DNA from: Fidelibacterota bacterium
GTDB taxonomy: Bacteria; Marinisomatota; Marinisomatia; Marinisomatales; UBA1611
NCBI GenBank assembly: GCA_002722105.1
Contig: PBKF01000061.1
Coordinates: 1 to 14,490 of the forward strand
Direction: 5' to 3'
Length of the DNA: 14,490 nt
Made by a program: the position numbers and the translations under genes. Within the stretch, counting starts at the first letter, position 1. The number at the start of each line of letters is the position of its first letter. The notes beneath the pieces were generated by a model. That model saw nothing but the letters and a program-made list of their open reading frames with translations. It did no database searches and was not told where the DNA came from. This document shows positions 7,020 through 14,464 of the stretch, piece after piece.

Positions 7020-9572
7020 TTATTTTGATGTCATTGTCCATACACCATCCCAATTTTTACTTGGTGGGTTTTCTTTAAACATATTGCACCGTTCGATATA
7101 CACCGCGGATGGCGTAGTATTACGGGAGGTAAAGTGTTCTTCCATACTTTCGGATTCCTGAAATGATACAATTGCTTTTTCCCAATTCTGTTGATAATAA
7201 TGATCCAGTCCTTCCTCAAAGGTTTTTACCATATTAACTGTATTATTTTCGGCATTTTCTTTCGCTGTGACAAGTTCATATACCTTTACAGGTATTTTTT
7301 TACCCTTAACCTTTACAAAATCCAGAAATCGAAACATATATTTATCTTTAGCAGATTCATAGATATTCTCCCCCACGAAGTTGTATACACCATATTGTTT
7401 TGCTGATGATTCAAGTCTAGCTGCGAGATTGACTGTGTCGCCCATCATGGTATAGTTCATACGCATTTCGGATCCCATATTTCCAGTAACCATTTTTCCA
7501 CTGTTTAAACCAATACGATGCTGCATGGAATAAACAATATCAGGCCAATCGCCTTCTGATTTCCACTTTTTTCTCAAGTTATTCAATGCATCCTGCATAG
7601 CCAAGGCTGTTTTGCATGATTTTACCTCATGGTTTTCAACTGGCGCAGGCGCACCATAAAAGGCTACAATCGCATCGCCAATATATTTATCCAAGGTTCC
7701 TTCATTTTCCAAGATAACTTTTGACATGACTGTTAAATATTCATTCATCAAAGCAACCATTCTTTCGGGCTCAAGTGCTTCAGAAAAAGTAGAGAAATTT
7801 TGTATATCTGAAAAGAATGCAGTATGGTGGCCCTCAACTCCTCCCAATTTTGGTGCCTGTTTCTCTTCATACATTTTATCTAGTACTTTTGGTGCAATGT
7901 ATGTACCAAAAGTTTCTCTTAAAAAATTCTTATCCTTCTTTTCATGAAGAAATTGAAAAATTATATTACTGGCATAGGTCAGGATTAATCCAGCAATTGG
8001 TGCTACAATAGGCATAACATAAGATTCACCTGGTCCTGGCAATTCTACTTGCAGTAAATCATAGAATTTGTTATGGAGAGAATCGGGCAAAATATTTGCT
8101 ACTGTGGATTTCCAAAACCACCAATAGTCATTGGCAAACATTCCCATTGAATATGCGTAGTAGACTAGACCTTCAGAAAAAATAACAATTCCTACGATGA
8201 CTGGATGCAATTCAATTTTGGTTAGTAGAAAGTATGCAATTGCGCATAATCCAAATATCAAAAAGACGTTGGCTAAAGGATATCCGGCACCTTCTATCAT
8301 ATAACGGGTTGTCTTACCACCAAAAACTTTTATGTAATTTTCATGAAGAATGGTCTGAATTGCATTGGCATGAGTTTCCATTCCTGGAGTTAATTGGCTA
8401 AGACTTAAATAATTATAAAATGGTGTGGATTTTACATCGTGCAGTACTTCAACTGATACACCAAGTAAAACAATTTTATTGTAAAATGGAGATTGGGTAA
8501 TATCAAAATCAGATCCTATTCCCAGCATGGTCATCATTTCTTTTCGCTCATTTTCATCTTCAATAGCCATAACCCAGCCAGGAACCTGACCAGGAAGGAA
8601 TTGACTCATCCAATCGAGATCTTCAGGTAAATCATAATCTTGAGTGTCCAATATTTGTGATAATGAAAATCTTGGAAAAGTACCCCATGGTTTTAAATCA
8701 TGTCTACCGGGCATTTTATATCCGGAAGGTGGTCCGTAATAATTCACAAGAAAATTATTAGTACGACCGTAAGATGTAATATTTAATGGACCAAATTCCC
8801 AATTTAGATTCTTGGAATCATATTTTGGAATTGCATCATCCGATATATCCCTAAATGATTTTACGCACTTCATCCCCAAAGTAAGGTAAGCAACACTTGG
8901 TTCGTGTTCCATATAACCAGCAATACTATATTGGCGTGAAAATCCATCTATATCCAACATGTCATTAATTAATCCAGTTTCTGGATTAACTTCCATTATT
9001 TCCGGAACGGGATAGGCAATATAATTTGGAGGAATTCGTGTTGGTTCCCGAACCATTTTTACATCCATGACCACCTTCGTTCCATTTTCTTGAACACTTT
9101 TTATTGCATCCGCAAGAATGATGTCACCATGTCCCGGTAAATATTGCTGAAATTCCTGAGGTAGGTTGGCACTTACAGTCCTTAAATATTCACTGCGGGC
9201 ATCTGGCGAATCAAATTGAATATCAAAGGCTATGACCTTTGCTCCAGCTTGAGACAAATTATCAATAGCACGTGCCCAAATATCTCCCCTTGGATAAGGC
9301 CAGGGAACTTTTTTATCTTTTAGAATTCGCCAGGCTTCATCATCCACTTCTACCAAAACAACGTCTGTACCCATTTCAATAATTGTCGAGTCACTTGCAC
9401 GCCAGCCAGTAAGGGGGCCACGAACAGTATGAAATCGGTAATCGTAAGTCTTTAGTTCCAAAAAGTCAAAAACACCCAGCCAATGAAGTAAACAGGTCAA
9501 AATAATCGAGCCCAGAGTTAATCCCAAATCCACCACATGGGTCTGGAAAAATTTTATAATACGTTTTATCAA
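7020..9572 (-). CDS. CHASE2-sensor membrane adenylate cyclase (class III), with C-terminal repeat-like tail
   Basis: This is a predicted inner-membrane receptor that makes cAMP. A short basic N-terminus leads into a membrane segment (about 14-33). A large extracytoplasmic CHASE2 domain (about 38-415) follows, with VLVEVDDEAW, PWPYPRG and KVIAFDIQFD, and later NKIVLLGVS and HANAIQTIL. Three membrane segments come next, about 431-451, 457-476 and 518-540, which is the standard CHASE2 topology. The catalytic domain (about 580-765) has metal-binding Asp589 and Asp633, adenine-selecting Lys629 and Thr708, and Asn715 plus Arg719 in GDTVNLAARLES. The Lys/Thr pair fits class IIIb adenylate cyclases. 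Residues 780-815 look like one or two TPR-type helices. The start codon is TTG, overlapping the stop of the barrel gene (TTGA); AGG lies just upstream. The GTG codons at residues 13-14 would cut into the first membrane segment. Confidence 0.92.
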   Translation of the reverse strand: MIKRIIKFFQTHVVDLGLTLGSIILTCLLHWLGVFDFLELKTYDYRFHTVRGPLTGWRASDSTIIEMGTDVVLVEVDDEAWRILKDKKVPWPYPRGDIWARAIDNLSQAGAKVIAFDIQFDSPDARSEYLRTVSANLPQEFQQYLPGHGDIILADAIKSVQENGTKVVMDVKMVREPTRIPPNYIAYPVPEIMEVNPETGLINDMLDIDGFSRQYSIAGYMEHEPSVAYLTLGMKCVKSFRDISDDAIPKYDSKNLNWEFGPLNITSYGRTNNFLVNYYGPPSGYKMPGRHDLKPWGTFPRFSLSQILDTQDYDLPEDLDWMSQFLPGQVPGWVMAIEDENERKEMMTMLGIGSDFDITQSPFYNKIVLLGVSVEVLHDVKSTPFYNYLSLSQLTPGMETHANAIQTILHENYIKVFGGKTTRYMIEGAGYPLANVFLIFGLCAIAYFLLTKIELHPVIVGIVIFSEGLVYYAYSMGMFANDYWWFWKSTVANILPDSLHNKFYDLLQVELPGPGESYVMPIVAPIAGLILTYASNIIFQFLHEKKDKNFLRETFGTYIAPKVLDKMYEEKQAPKLGGVEGHHTAFFSDIQNFSTFSEALEPERMVALMNEYLTVMSKVILENEGTLDKYIGDAIVAFYGAPAPVENHEVKSCKTALAMQDALNNLRKKWKSEGDWPDIVYSMQHRIGLNSGKMVTGNMGSEMRMNYTMMGDTVNLAARLESSAKQYGVYNFVGENIYESAKDKYMFRFLDFVKVKGKKIPVKVYELVTAKENAENNTVNMVKTFEEGLDHYYQQNWEKAIVSFQESESMEEHFTSRNTTPSAVYIERCNMFKENPPSKNWDGVWTMTSK

Positions 9573-12328
9573 AACCTATATCCTAAACTCAGATTAAATC
9601 CTGAGCTATTTACTGATCTCTTTCCATTAATATCATTCATTCGAATTGAACTATTAAAACTCATGGTCAATTTATAAATAATATCTATGTCACAGCCAAG
9701 TTTTCCCCCATAAAGTTTTGTTGATGTATTATCCGTCTCACCATTTGTCATAAAATCTAATCCCCCGCGAAAGCGAACACGATTTCTAAAAATAGAATAT
9801 TGAGCATTTGTATTGAAAGTTGTCCAAACATTCTCTTTAGTATAAGGATTATTATTTTTATCAACATAGGGTAAAAATAATTGTGTACGATTAAACGTAC
9901 TCGATGTTTTCAAAGGGAATTGAAATCGAGTTGAAAAAGTTATTGAAAGAGACTGCGTTTCTGATTTTTGGAACAAGTAATCACCACGTCGTTCCATTGC
10001 CAAATTATCACTATAGGTAATAGAGTTCACATTTATCGATGTTGTTGTATTCACCTGACCAAAAGTACCTGGGAGGTTTACAGAACCCATAATATTTAAC
10101 GCCTGTGTATCTTCCCGATTATCACCTAGGTAATTTCCATATTGGTCTAAATTTAAAGAATCGACTCCATTGGTTCTCCCTATTGATTGGATATTTAAAA
10201 TGATTGAAGGTGCTCCAGGACCCGGTACCAATGTTGTATTAAATGAAAATGTTTTTGATGCAATTGGGTTTGCCACTGTCTCCGATAAGTTATTATCACG
10301 ATATTTGTATGCCGCTACAATCATAAGTCTTCTGCCAAGTAATGATAAACGATCATTAATAATAAATTCCCGTAGATTCGTTGTCAAATAAGGATTACCA
10401 AAACTTTTATATTCTGGGCCGAGTTGTTTATACTCTATAAGAATATTATTAAAAGAATAACTACCTTTCACCCTTAGATAGTAGGCGGAACCAGGCATAT
10501 TCAGAAAGGCCTTGAACGGGCTTTTTTCAGCAATAAGAGGATCGATCGGTGCAATGGGTGACATATAAAATGGATGAACAGTGAAAATATCCTCATATTC
10601 TTCAATCATGTCACCGATATCTGTCACATCATATTGTTCCATGATCTTTCCATCACTTAGTGTATCCAGCATCAGATCTAAAGAGTCCTTATTTGCTGTT
10701 CCTGCCCAAATATTAGAATTTGTATAGCTCATATTCCAACCGGTTTGAAAAAGTAATTTTCTATTATCTATAGCTGCTTCAAATTCCCAGCCAAGAACCA
10801 AATTTTCTTCAGGATTACCGTCACCCCAATTTCGTTTTTTAACCACAACTGAATCACCTTGAGTACGTAAGGTATCCCTTAAAGATGTTAAGGTATAGTA
10901 AGCGACACTATCTCCCAGAACAGTAGAGTCTATGGTAAATAGACTTTTGGCAGGAGCAGATACGCTTATTTTTTCAAAATCGTCCTTCGACTTCAGAAAA
11001 TGGAATCCACCACGATATTTGTTCAATAAAGAAAAACCCATTCGGGCAATTACTACATCTCTAGGGAAAGTATAACCTTTTCGATCTATTTTAAATAATC
11101 TTGTTCCATCATCATTCAATAGTGTCCCATCTGTAAGTAACTTATAGGCCCTATCAATACCTGGCTGATATTGAACCTCCCTTGCAAATTTTCCATTAAC
11201 ATATTGGAATTCAAACGCACCTTTTAAATTCCATCGCCATACATCAACATCATAATTCACGTTGGCATGGATATGGCGTCCGTCAACTCTTTTCCCATCC
11301 AATACGTAAGGTGAAACTGACGGATAAACATCGCCATTTTCCACTTTAAGATAGTCTGTAATCTGCAGAGACAGAGTGGATCTATTTAATGGTTGAGAAA
11401 AAACAGACTCTCTACTGGAATTACGAAATGAATATCTGGCTTTTATCCAACTTAATTCTCCATCAATCTTACCTGAATTTTCCTTTTCATCAATAGTGAT
11501 TGAAGATGCAGTGCTGGAAGAAGTTTTAGCATTAAAAAAACCTTTATAAACAAAAGCCTGCGAAATATTTTCCATTCCTTTATTCACGTTGAATGACCAT
11601 TCAACAGGGAAAACATCAATTCCGTATGTTGTTTTAAAACGGAGGGTGACAGAATGCAATCCAACATCAAGTTCATCTTTAGGTACCAAGGATAAAACAT
11701 CACCAGATATCAGGGCCTGTTCAGTCAGATCTTCTCCATCCAAGATAAATTGAAGGCTGGACTGGTCAATATTGGGTGCATTAAATAAAGAAGCTGAGAT
11801 AACCACTTCATCAGGTCGATTCATCGAGCCATCTTCCGGGGACAAAATTAAAATATCTGCATCAACGAAATTTGTTTCAGAATCTTTTGAACTTTTTTTC
11901 TGTCTGCTTACATGAGATTCATCTTTAACATTTACTAAAGGATGTAGAACTTTTATTTCCAATGGAGTATCAAATGGATTAGATGTTAATGGTAGTGCGA
12001 TTCTACCACCACTTTTTGTTGTCAAAACAGTTACGTACTCCAATCCTTGTTTAGTTACACGATGAGCAGGAATATATCCTACCCACTTTCCAGCTTCAAA
12101 AAACATACGAACTTCCTGATAACTCAGTTCACCTTTATCTCTGAAGAATAGCATTCCATATGCTATAGGTTCATCCGTAAACATTAATTGGGAAATAGCA
12201 ACTTCCTCACCGATATAGACTTGCGTTGGCCTCTCATGGTAATATAGATGATTTGCTTGTGAGAAAATCCATCCAACCAGATAAAAAGGTAACGCCAGAA
12301 ATAGTTTCTGAATATTACGCTTTCGCAT
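9569..12328 (-). CDS. Large predicted outer-membrane beta-barrel protein with N-terminal Ig-like domains
   Basis: I do not recognise a named family. The 919-aa protein starts with a basic, hydrophobic signal-peptide-like segment (about 1-25, ending FSQA). Residues about 28-130 look beta-rich and Ig-like. A charged linker follows (135-155), then a second Ig-like region (157-248) beginning ADILILSPEDG and ending WSFNVN, of the kind seen in surface and periplasmic proteins. From about 255 to the end the sequence shows many short alternating, aromatic-rich strands (YSFRNSS, YLRVKGSYSF, LMIVAAYKYRDNN), with polar Asn/Ser/Thr/Asp-rich loops. It ends FNLSLGYRF, and a terminal Phe is the classic signal for outer-membrane barrel assembly. 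An acidic stretch at about 565-600 could form a plug or long loop. There are no cysteines outside trace ones, no TonB box or SprA-like features, and no transporter motif. Its stop overlaps the cyclase start, suggesting a joint role. A surface structural or sensory protein is my inference. Confidence 0.75.
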   Translation of the reverse strand: MRKRNIQKLFLALPFYLVGWIFSQANHLYYHERPTQVYIGEEVAISQLMFTDEPIAYGMLFFRDKGELSYQEVRMFFEAGKWVGYIPAHRVTKQGLEYVTVLTTKSGGRIALPLTSNPFDTPLEIKVLHPLVNVKDESHVSRQKKSSKDSETNFVDADILILSPEDGSMNRPDEVVISASLFNAPNIDQSSLQFILDGEDLTEQALISGDVLSLVPKDELDVGLHSVTLRFKTTYGIDVFPVEWSFNVNKGMENISQAFVYKGFFNAKTSSSTASSITIDEKENSGKIDGELSWIKARYSFRNSSRESVFSQPLNRSTLSLQITDYLKVENGDVYPSVSPYVLDGKRVDGRHIHANVNYDVDVWRWNLKGAFEFQYVNGKFAREVQYQPGIDRAYKLLTDGTLLNDDGTRLFKIDRKGYTFPRDVVIARMGFSLLNKYRGGFHFLKSKDDFEKISVSAPAKSLFTIDSTVLGDSVAYYTLTSLRDTLRTQGDSVVVKKRNWGDGNPEENLVLGWEFEAAIDNRKLLFQTGWNMSYTNSNIWAGTANKDSLDLMLDTLSDGKIMEQYDVTDIGDMIEEYEDIFTVHPFYMSPIAPIDPLIAEKSPFKAFLNMPGSAYYLRVKGSYSFNNILIEYKQLGPEYKSFGNPYLTTNLREFIINDRLSLLGRRLMIVAAYKYRDNNLSETVANPIASKTFSFNTTLVPGPGAPSIILNIQSIGRTNGVDSLNLDQYGNYLGDNREDTQALNIMGSVNLPGTFGQVNTTTSINVNSITYSDNLAMERRGDYLFQKSETQSLSITFSTRFQFPLKTSSTFNRTQLFLPYVDKNNNPYTKENVWTTFNTNAQYSIFRNRVRFRGGLDFMTNGETDNTSTKLYGGKLGCDIDIIYKLTMSFNSSIRMNDINGKRSVNSSGFNLSLGYRF

Positions 12329-12367
12329 GGGCTGAAGTTTATTGGATTTTATGGGGAAGGTAAATAA

Positions 12368-13036
12368 TTATTGATATTCAATAACCATCACTTTTTGTTC
12401 GCCATTGGGACCCTCTAAGTAGATCCGAATTTGAGATGGTCCTTCACTTTCATCACTTGGATCTTCTGGAATAGAACCAAGATCAGTTTCATTAACGGCT
12501 AAATTCCCATCTGGTGTAGAAGTAGCCGATAGACCACTCGTCACATCAACTTCTTCTCCTGTTTCGCTGTTAACTAGACTAATAATTCCTTCAATACCTA
12601 TGACTTGGTCACCCGCTTCCGGATCAGAAACTAACCAAAAATCTGTTCCTTTTACAGATGCTACAGATGTGGGAGTTTGAATAACAAAATCCACATTTTG
12701 TTTTTTTATCGTTGCCCGGACAGTACCTTGATCCATATTGATCTTTTTCGAAATACTTGCTGCAGATCTCTGACCTGTAATGACCGCTTCAGAATCACCC
12801 TTAAGTTTCAATGTAGATTTATCATCAATAAATATAATAGCAGCAAACCCGGATCTTCCGGTTCTAATTTTATCTCCATCAGAAAGAATGGTACCTGCTT
12901 TTAAATTGGAAAATTCATCTGTACCAACAGCCATAATTTCAACAAGACCTTTTACTTTTGTTGCAACAGCTATTTTATCCGCTAAAAGAGGAGACAATAC
13001 AAATGTAGAAGCAATGATGAATTTAACCAGTTGCAT
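12368..13036 (-). CDS. Secreted FecR-domain protein
   Basis: This is a 222-aa exported protein with a signal peptide (about 1-19, cleavage plausibly after LLA) and a FecR domain. The domain shows the usual layout: KVKGLVEI at 27-34, the turn DGDKIRTGRSGFAAI at 53-67, IDDKSTLKLKGDSE (70-83), then DQGTVRATI and TPTSVASVKGTDFWL (121-135), a clear FecR signature. Classical FecR proteins span the inner membrane and hold an ECF sigma factor. This one has no membrane segment beyond the signal peptide and no sigma partner nearby, so it is probably a free periplasmic or surface protein. After the domain comes an acidic, proline-rich linker (189-200) and a final short beta-like tail ending MVIEYQ. The start ATG shares one base with the stop of the gene before it (TAATG). 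FecR proteins recur next to CHASE2 proteins in several phyla, which fits the neighbour. Function is unknown. Confidence 0.88.
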   Translation of the reverse strand: MQLVKFIIASTFVLSPLLADKIAVATKVKGLVEIMAVGTDEFSNLKAGTILSDGDKIRTGRSGFAAIIFIDDKSTLKLKGDSEAVITGQRSAASISKKINMDQGTVRATIKKQNVDFVIQTPTSVASVKGTDFWLVSDPEAGDQVIGIEGIISLVNSETGEEVDVTSGLSATSTPDGNLAVNETDLGSIPEDPSDESEGPSQIRIYLEGPNGEQKVMVIEYQ

Positions 13037-14211
13037 TATTCCAATGAAATTGATTGTACCTGATATGTATTGCTTAGGATCTGATTAAGTAAGTAATTCA
13101 AACTTGCTTCATCAACATTTATACCATTTACCTCAAGTTGACCAGTTGGATTATAACCTTGAAGTTCATTTCCTATACCAAAAAACGCATTAAACTGGTC
13201 TTCGCCTAATGCTTGTTGAAGTGTCATTAAAAGTGGACTGGTCGTACCACTACTGCTTTCCAAATTTCCAGCTACACCAATTTTGAAAGCAAAGATCGAA
13301 GATGCCATTTCTTCACTACCTGATGTAGTTGGTAAAGTCATCATGGCTTGCCATGCATAGGTCTTATCTTCTTCCAGCGGGTAGGCTCCACTAAAGGGGT
13401 ATTGGAAACTATTTGCCTGATCAACCGGATACCAATCTTCAGTTTGATCAAAAGGCAGAACTCTTTGATCATCCATGGCATCTTCTAAAGAACTATGAAC
13501 ATCGGAACTATATTCAGCAACCCGAATATATGAATTACAACCTGAACAAGACTGAGAAAACCATTGGAATATTGGAAATGTTGTGTAAATAACATTGTCC
13601 TGAATATCAGTTAATACACCGCCAGGAGATTCTAGATTAATTGAAACAGGTGATTGTACAACGATAGTTTTTTCCTTTCTTGCATCTGGACCTAATATAT
13701 TACCAGATTCACCTCTAATCTCAACTTCAAATGTATAATCACCATCAGCGATTCTTCCAGTTGTAATGACACTTTGTAAAATCGCGTCTGCCTGAGTTGG
13801 ATCCAAACTTTCCAAAACTTGTCCTTTTAACTCAATACTGTTTGGAGGTGAAGCCATATCATAGATAATTGAGGTCTCAGAAGAAACATCTCTATTATCT
13901 AATATTACAGGCGCCTGTAATGAAAAAAGATCTGTTTCTATTTCAATAATAGTTGTTTGATTATTAATCCCCAAAGCTGGGGAAAGCATGGACGCACGAA
14001 ACCAAATTTGTACAGAAATGGGATATTCATTCGATTCAGATTGTAATTGGTATCGGAAAATCTGGACATTCGTTGCACCTGTGCTGAGATCAAAACTATT
14101 GACATAATAAGTTGCATATTCAAAAATATCACCGGTAAGCGTTACATTTTGTGGCTTTGCAGGCTGAAGAAGTGCAATAGATATAAGGATTAATTTGAAT
14201 CTTTGTTTCAT
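13036..14211 (-). CDS. Exported beta-rich protein of unknown function
   Basis: I do not recognise this 391-aa protein. It begins with a Sec-type signal peptide (KQRFKLILISIALLQPAKPQ, about residues 2-21); there is no lipobox cysteine. Residues 22-190 are strand-rich, with a pattern (DGDYTFEVEIRGESGN, 157-171) like fibronectin type III or Ig-like modules. A second such region covers about 190-312: it opens INLESPGG and contains FPIFQWFSQ and KTYAWQAMM, a fold hint for FN3-like domains in which 'Y-x-W' strands recur. A lone CxxC-type pair (Cys222, Cys225 in SCSGC) may form a disulfide. A Ser/Thr/Gly linker (318-326) leads to a C-terminal 60-residue domain with helical and polar segments. It is the first gene after the rRNA operon, behind a candidate promoter, and overlaps the FecR gene by one base. 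A periplasmic or cell-surface location is inferred from the signal peptide. Confidence 0.72.
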   Translation of the reverse strand: MKQRFKLILISIALLQPAKPQNVTLTGDIFEYATYYVNSFDLSTGATNVQIFRYQLQSESNEYPISVQIWFRASMLSPALGINNQTTIIEIETDLFSLQAPVILDNRDVSSETSIIYDMASPPNSIELKGQVLESLDPTQADAILQSVITTGRIADGDYTFEVEIRGESGNILGPDARKEKTIVVQSPVSINLESPGGVLTDIQDNVIYTTFPIFQWFSQSCSGCNSYIRVAEYSSDVHSSLEDAMDDQRVLPFDQTEDWYPVDQANSFQYPFSGAYPLEEDKTYAWQAMMTLPTTSGSEEMASSIFAFKIGVAGNLESSSGTTSPLLMTLQQALGEDQFNAFFGIGNELQGYNPTGQLEVNGINVDEASLNYLLNQILSNTYQVQSISLE

Positions 14212-14261
14212 AGACTTTAAACCTAACTCGACTCAATTTACCATAACATTCTCGACTGAAA

Positions 14262-14289
14262 CAAAGTAAAAAAGGAATAGATTTGTCAA
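14262..14289 (-). promoter_or_regulatory. Candidate promoter for the envelope-signalling operon
   Basis: On the minus strand the gap between the rRNA terminator and the 391-aa gene contains TTGACA (14289-14284). Seventeen bases after its TTG comes TTACTTTG (14269-14262), one mismatch from the Bacteroidota housekeeping element TAnnTTTG. Transcription would then start near 14255, leaving a leader of about 45 nt. TTGACA alone would also suit a standard sigma-70 -35 box, but no good TATAAT follows at 17 nt. This is a reading by eye and is not backed by start-site data. Confidence 0.4.
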
Positions 14290-14310
14290 TAATAACTTAA
14301 GGGAAAAAGA

Positions 14311-14336
14311 AAAGCCCTGAATAATATCAGGGCTTT
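14311..14336 (-). terminator. Intrinsic terminator of the rRNA operon
   Basis: A perfect 10-bp stem (AAAGCCCTGA paired with TCAGGGCTTT) encloses a 6-nt loop. On the minus strand it is followed by a CTTTTT run. It lies 8 nt beyond the 3' end of the 5S gene, which is the expected position for the end of an rRNA transcript. It should shield the downstream protein-coding operon from rRNA read-through. Confidence 0.9.
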
Positions 14337-14343
14337 TGAAATG

Positions 14344-14464
14344 TTCCCGGCAACGTCCTACTCTCCCACGCTGGTCTCCCGCGCAGTACCATTGGCGCTG
14401 TAGGGCTTAACTGCCGAGTTCGAGATGGGATCGGGTGTTTCCCCTACGCTATAGCCACCGGAAA
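14344..14464 (-). rRNA. rrf: 5S ribosomal RNA
   Basis: The reverse complement reads as a full 5S rRNA of about 121 nt. It contains the near-universal CCCGATCCCATCTCGAAC core (loop B/helix III region), then GGCAGTTAAGCCC, the GGTACTGCGC stretch and the GGGAGAGTAGGACGTTGCCGGGAA end. The two termini (TTTCCGGTGGC and GTTGCCGGGAA) pair to form helix I, which set the ends given; they may be off by one to three bases. The remaining bases at the right edge (14465-14490) should be the 23S-5S spacer, so a 23S gene is expected beyond the window. Confidence 0.96.

Noticed and set aside
12960..13036. Lipoprotein signal on the exported proteins
   Set aside because: No cysteine follows the hydrophobic segment of the FecR, 391-aa or barrel proteins, so Sec signal peptidase I processing is more likely.
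12780..13088. 102-codon plus-strand open frame across the FecR gene start
   Set aside because: It is the antisense of a well-supported FecR coding region and of the TAATG junction. No ribosome binding site or known domain.
12368..14211. Type IX secretion C-terminal sorting domain on the FecR or 391-aa protein
   Set aside because: Neither C-terminus shows the usual glycine/lysine-rich CTD pattern. The short final strand of the FecR protein is not enough.
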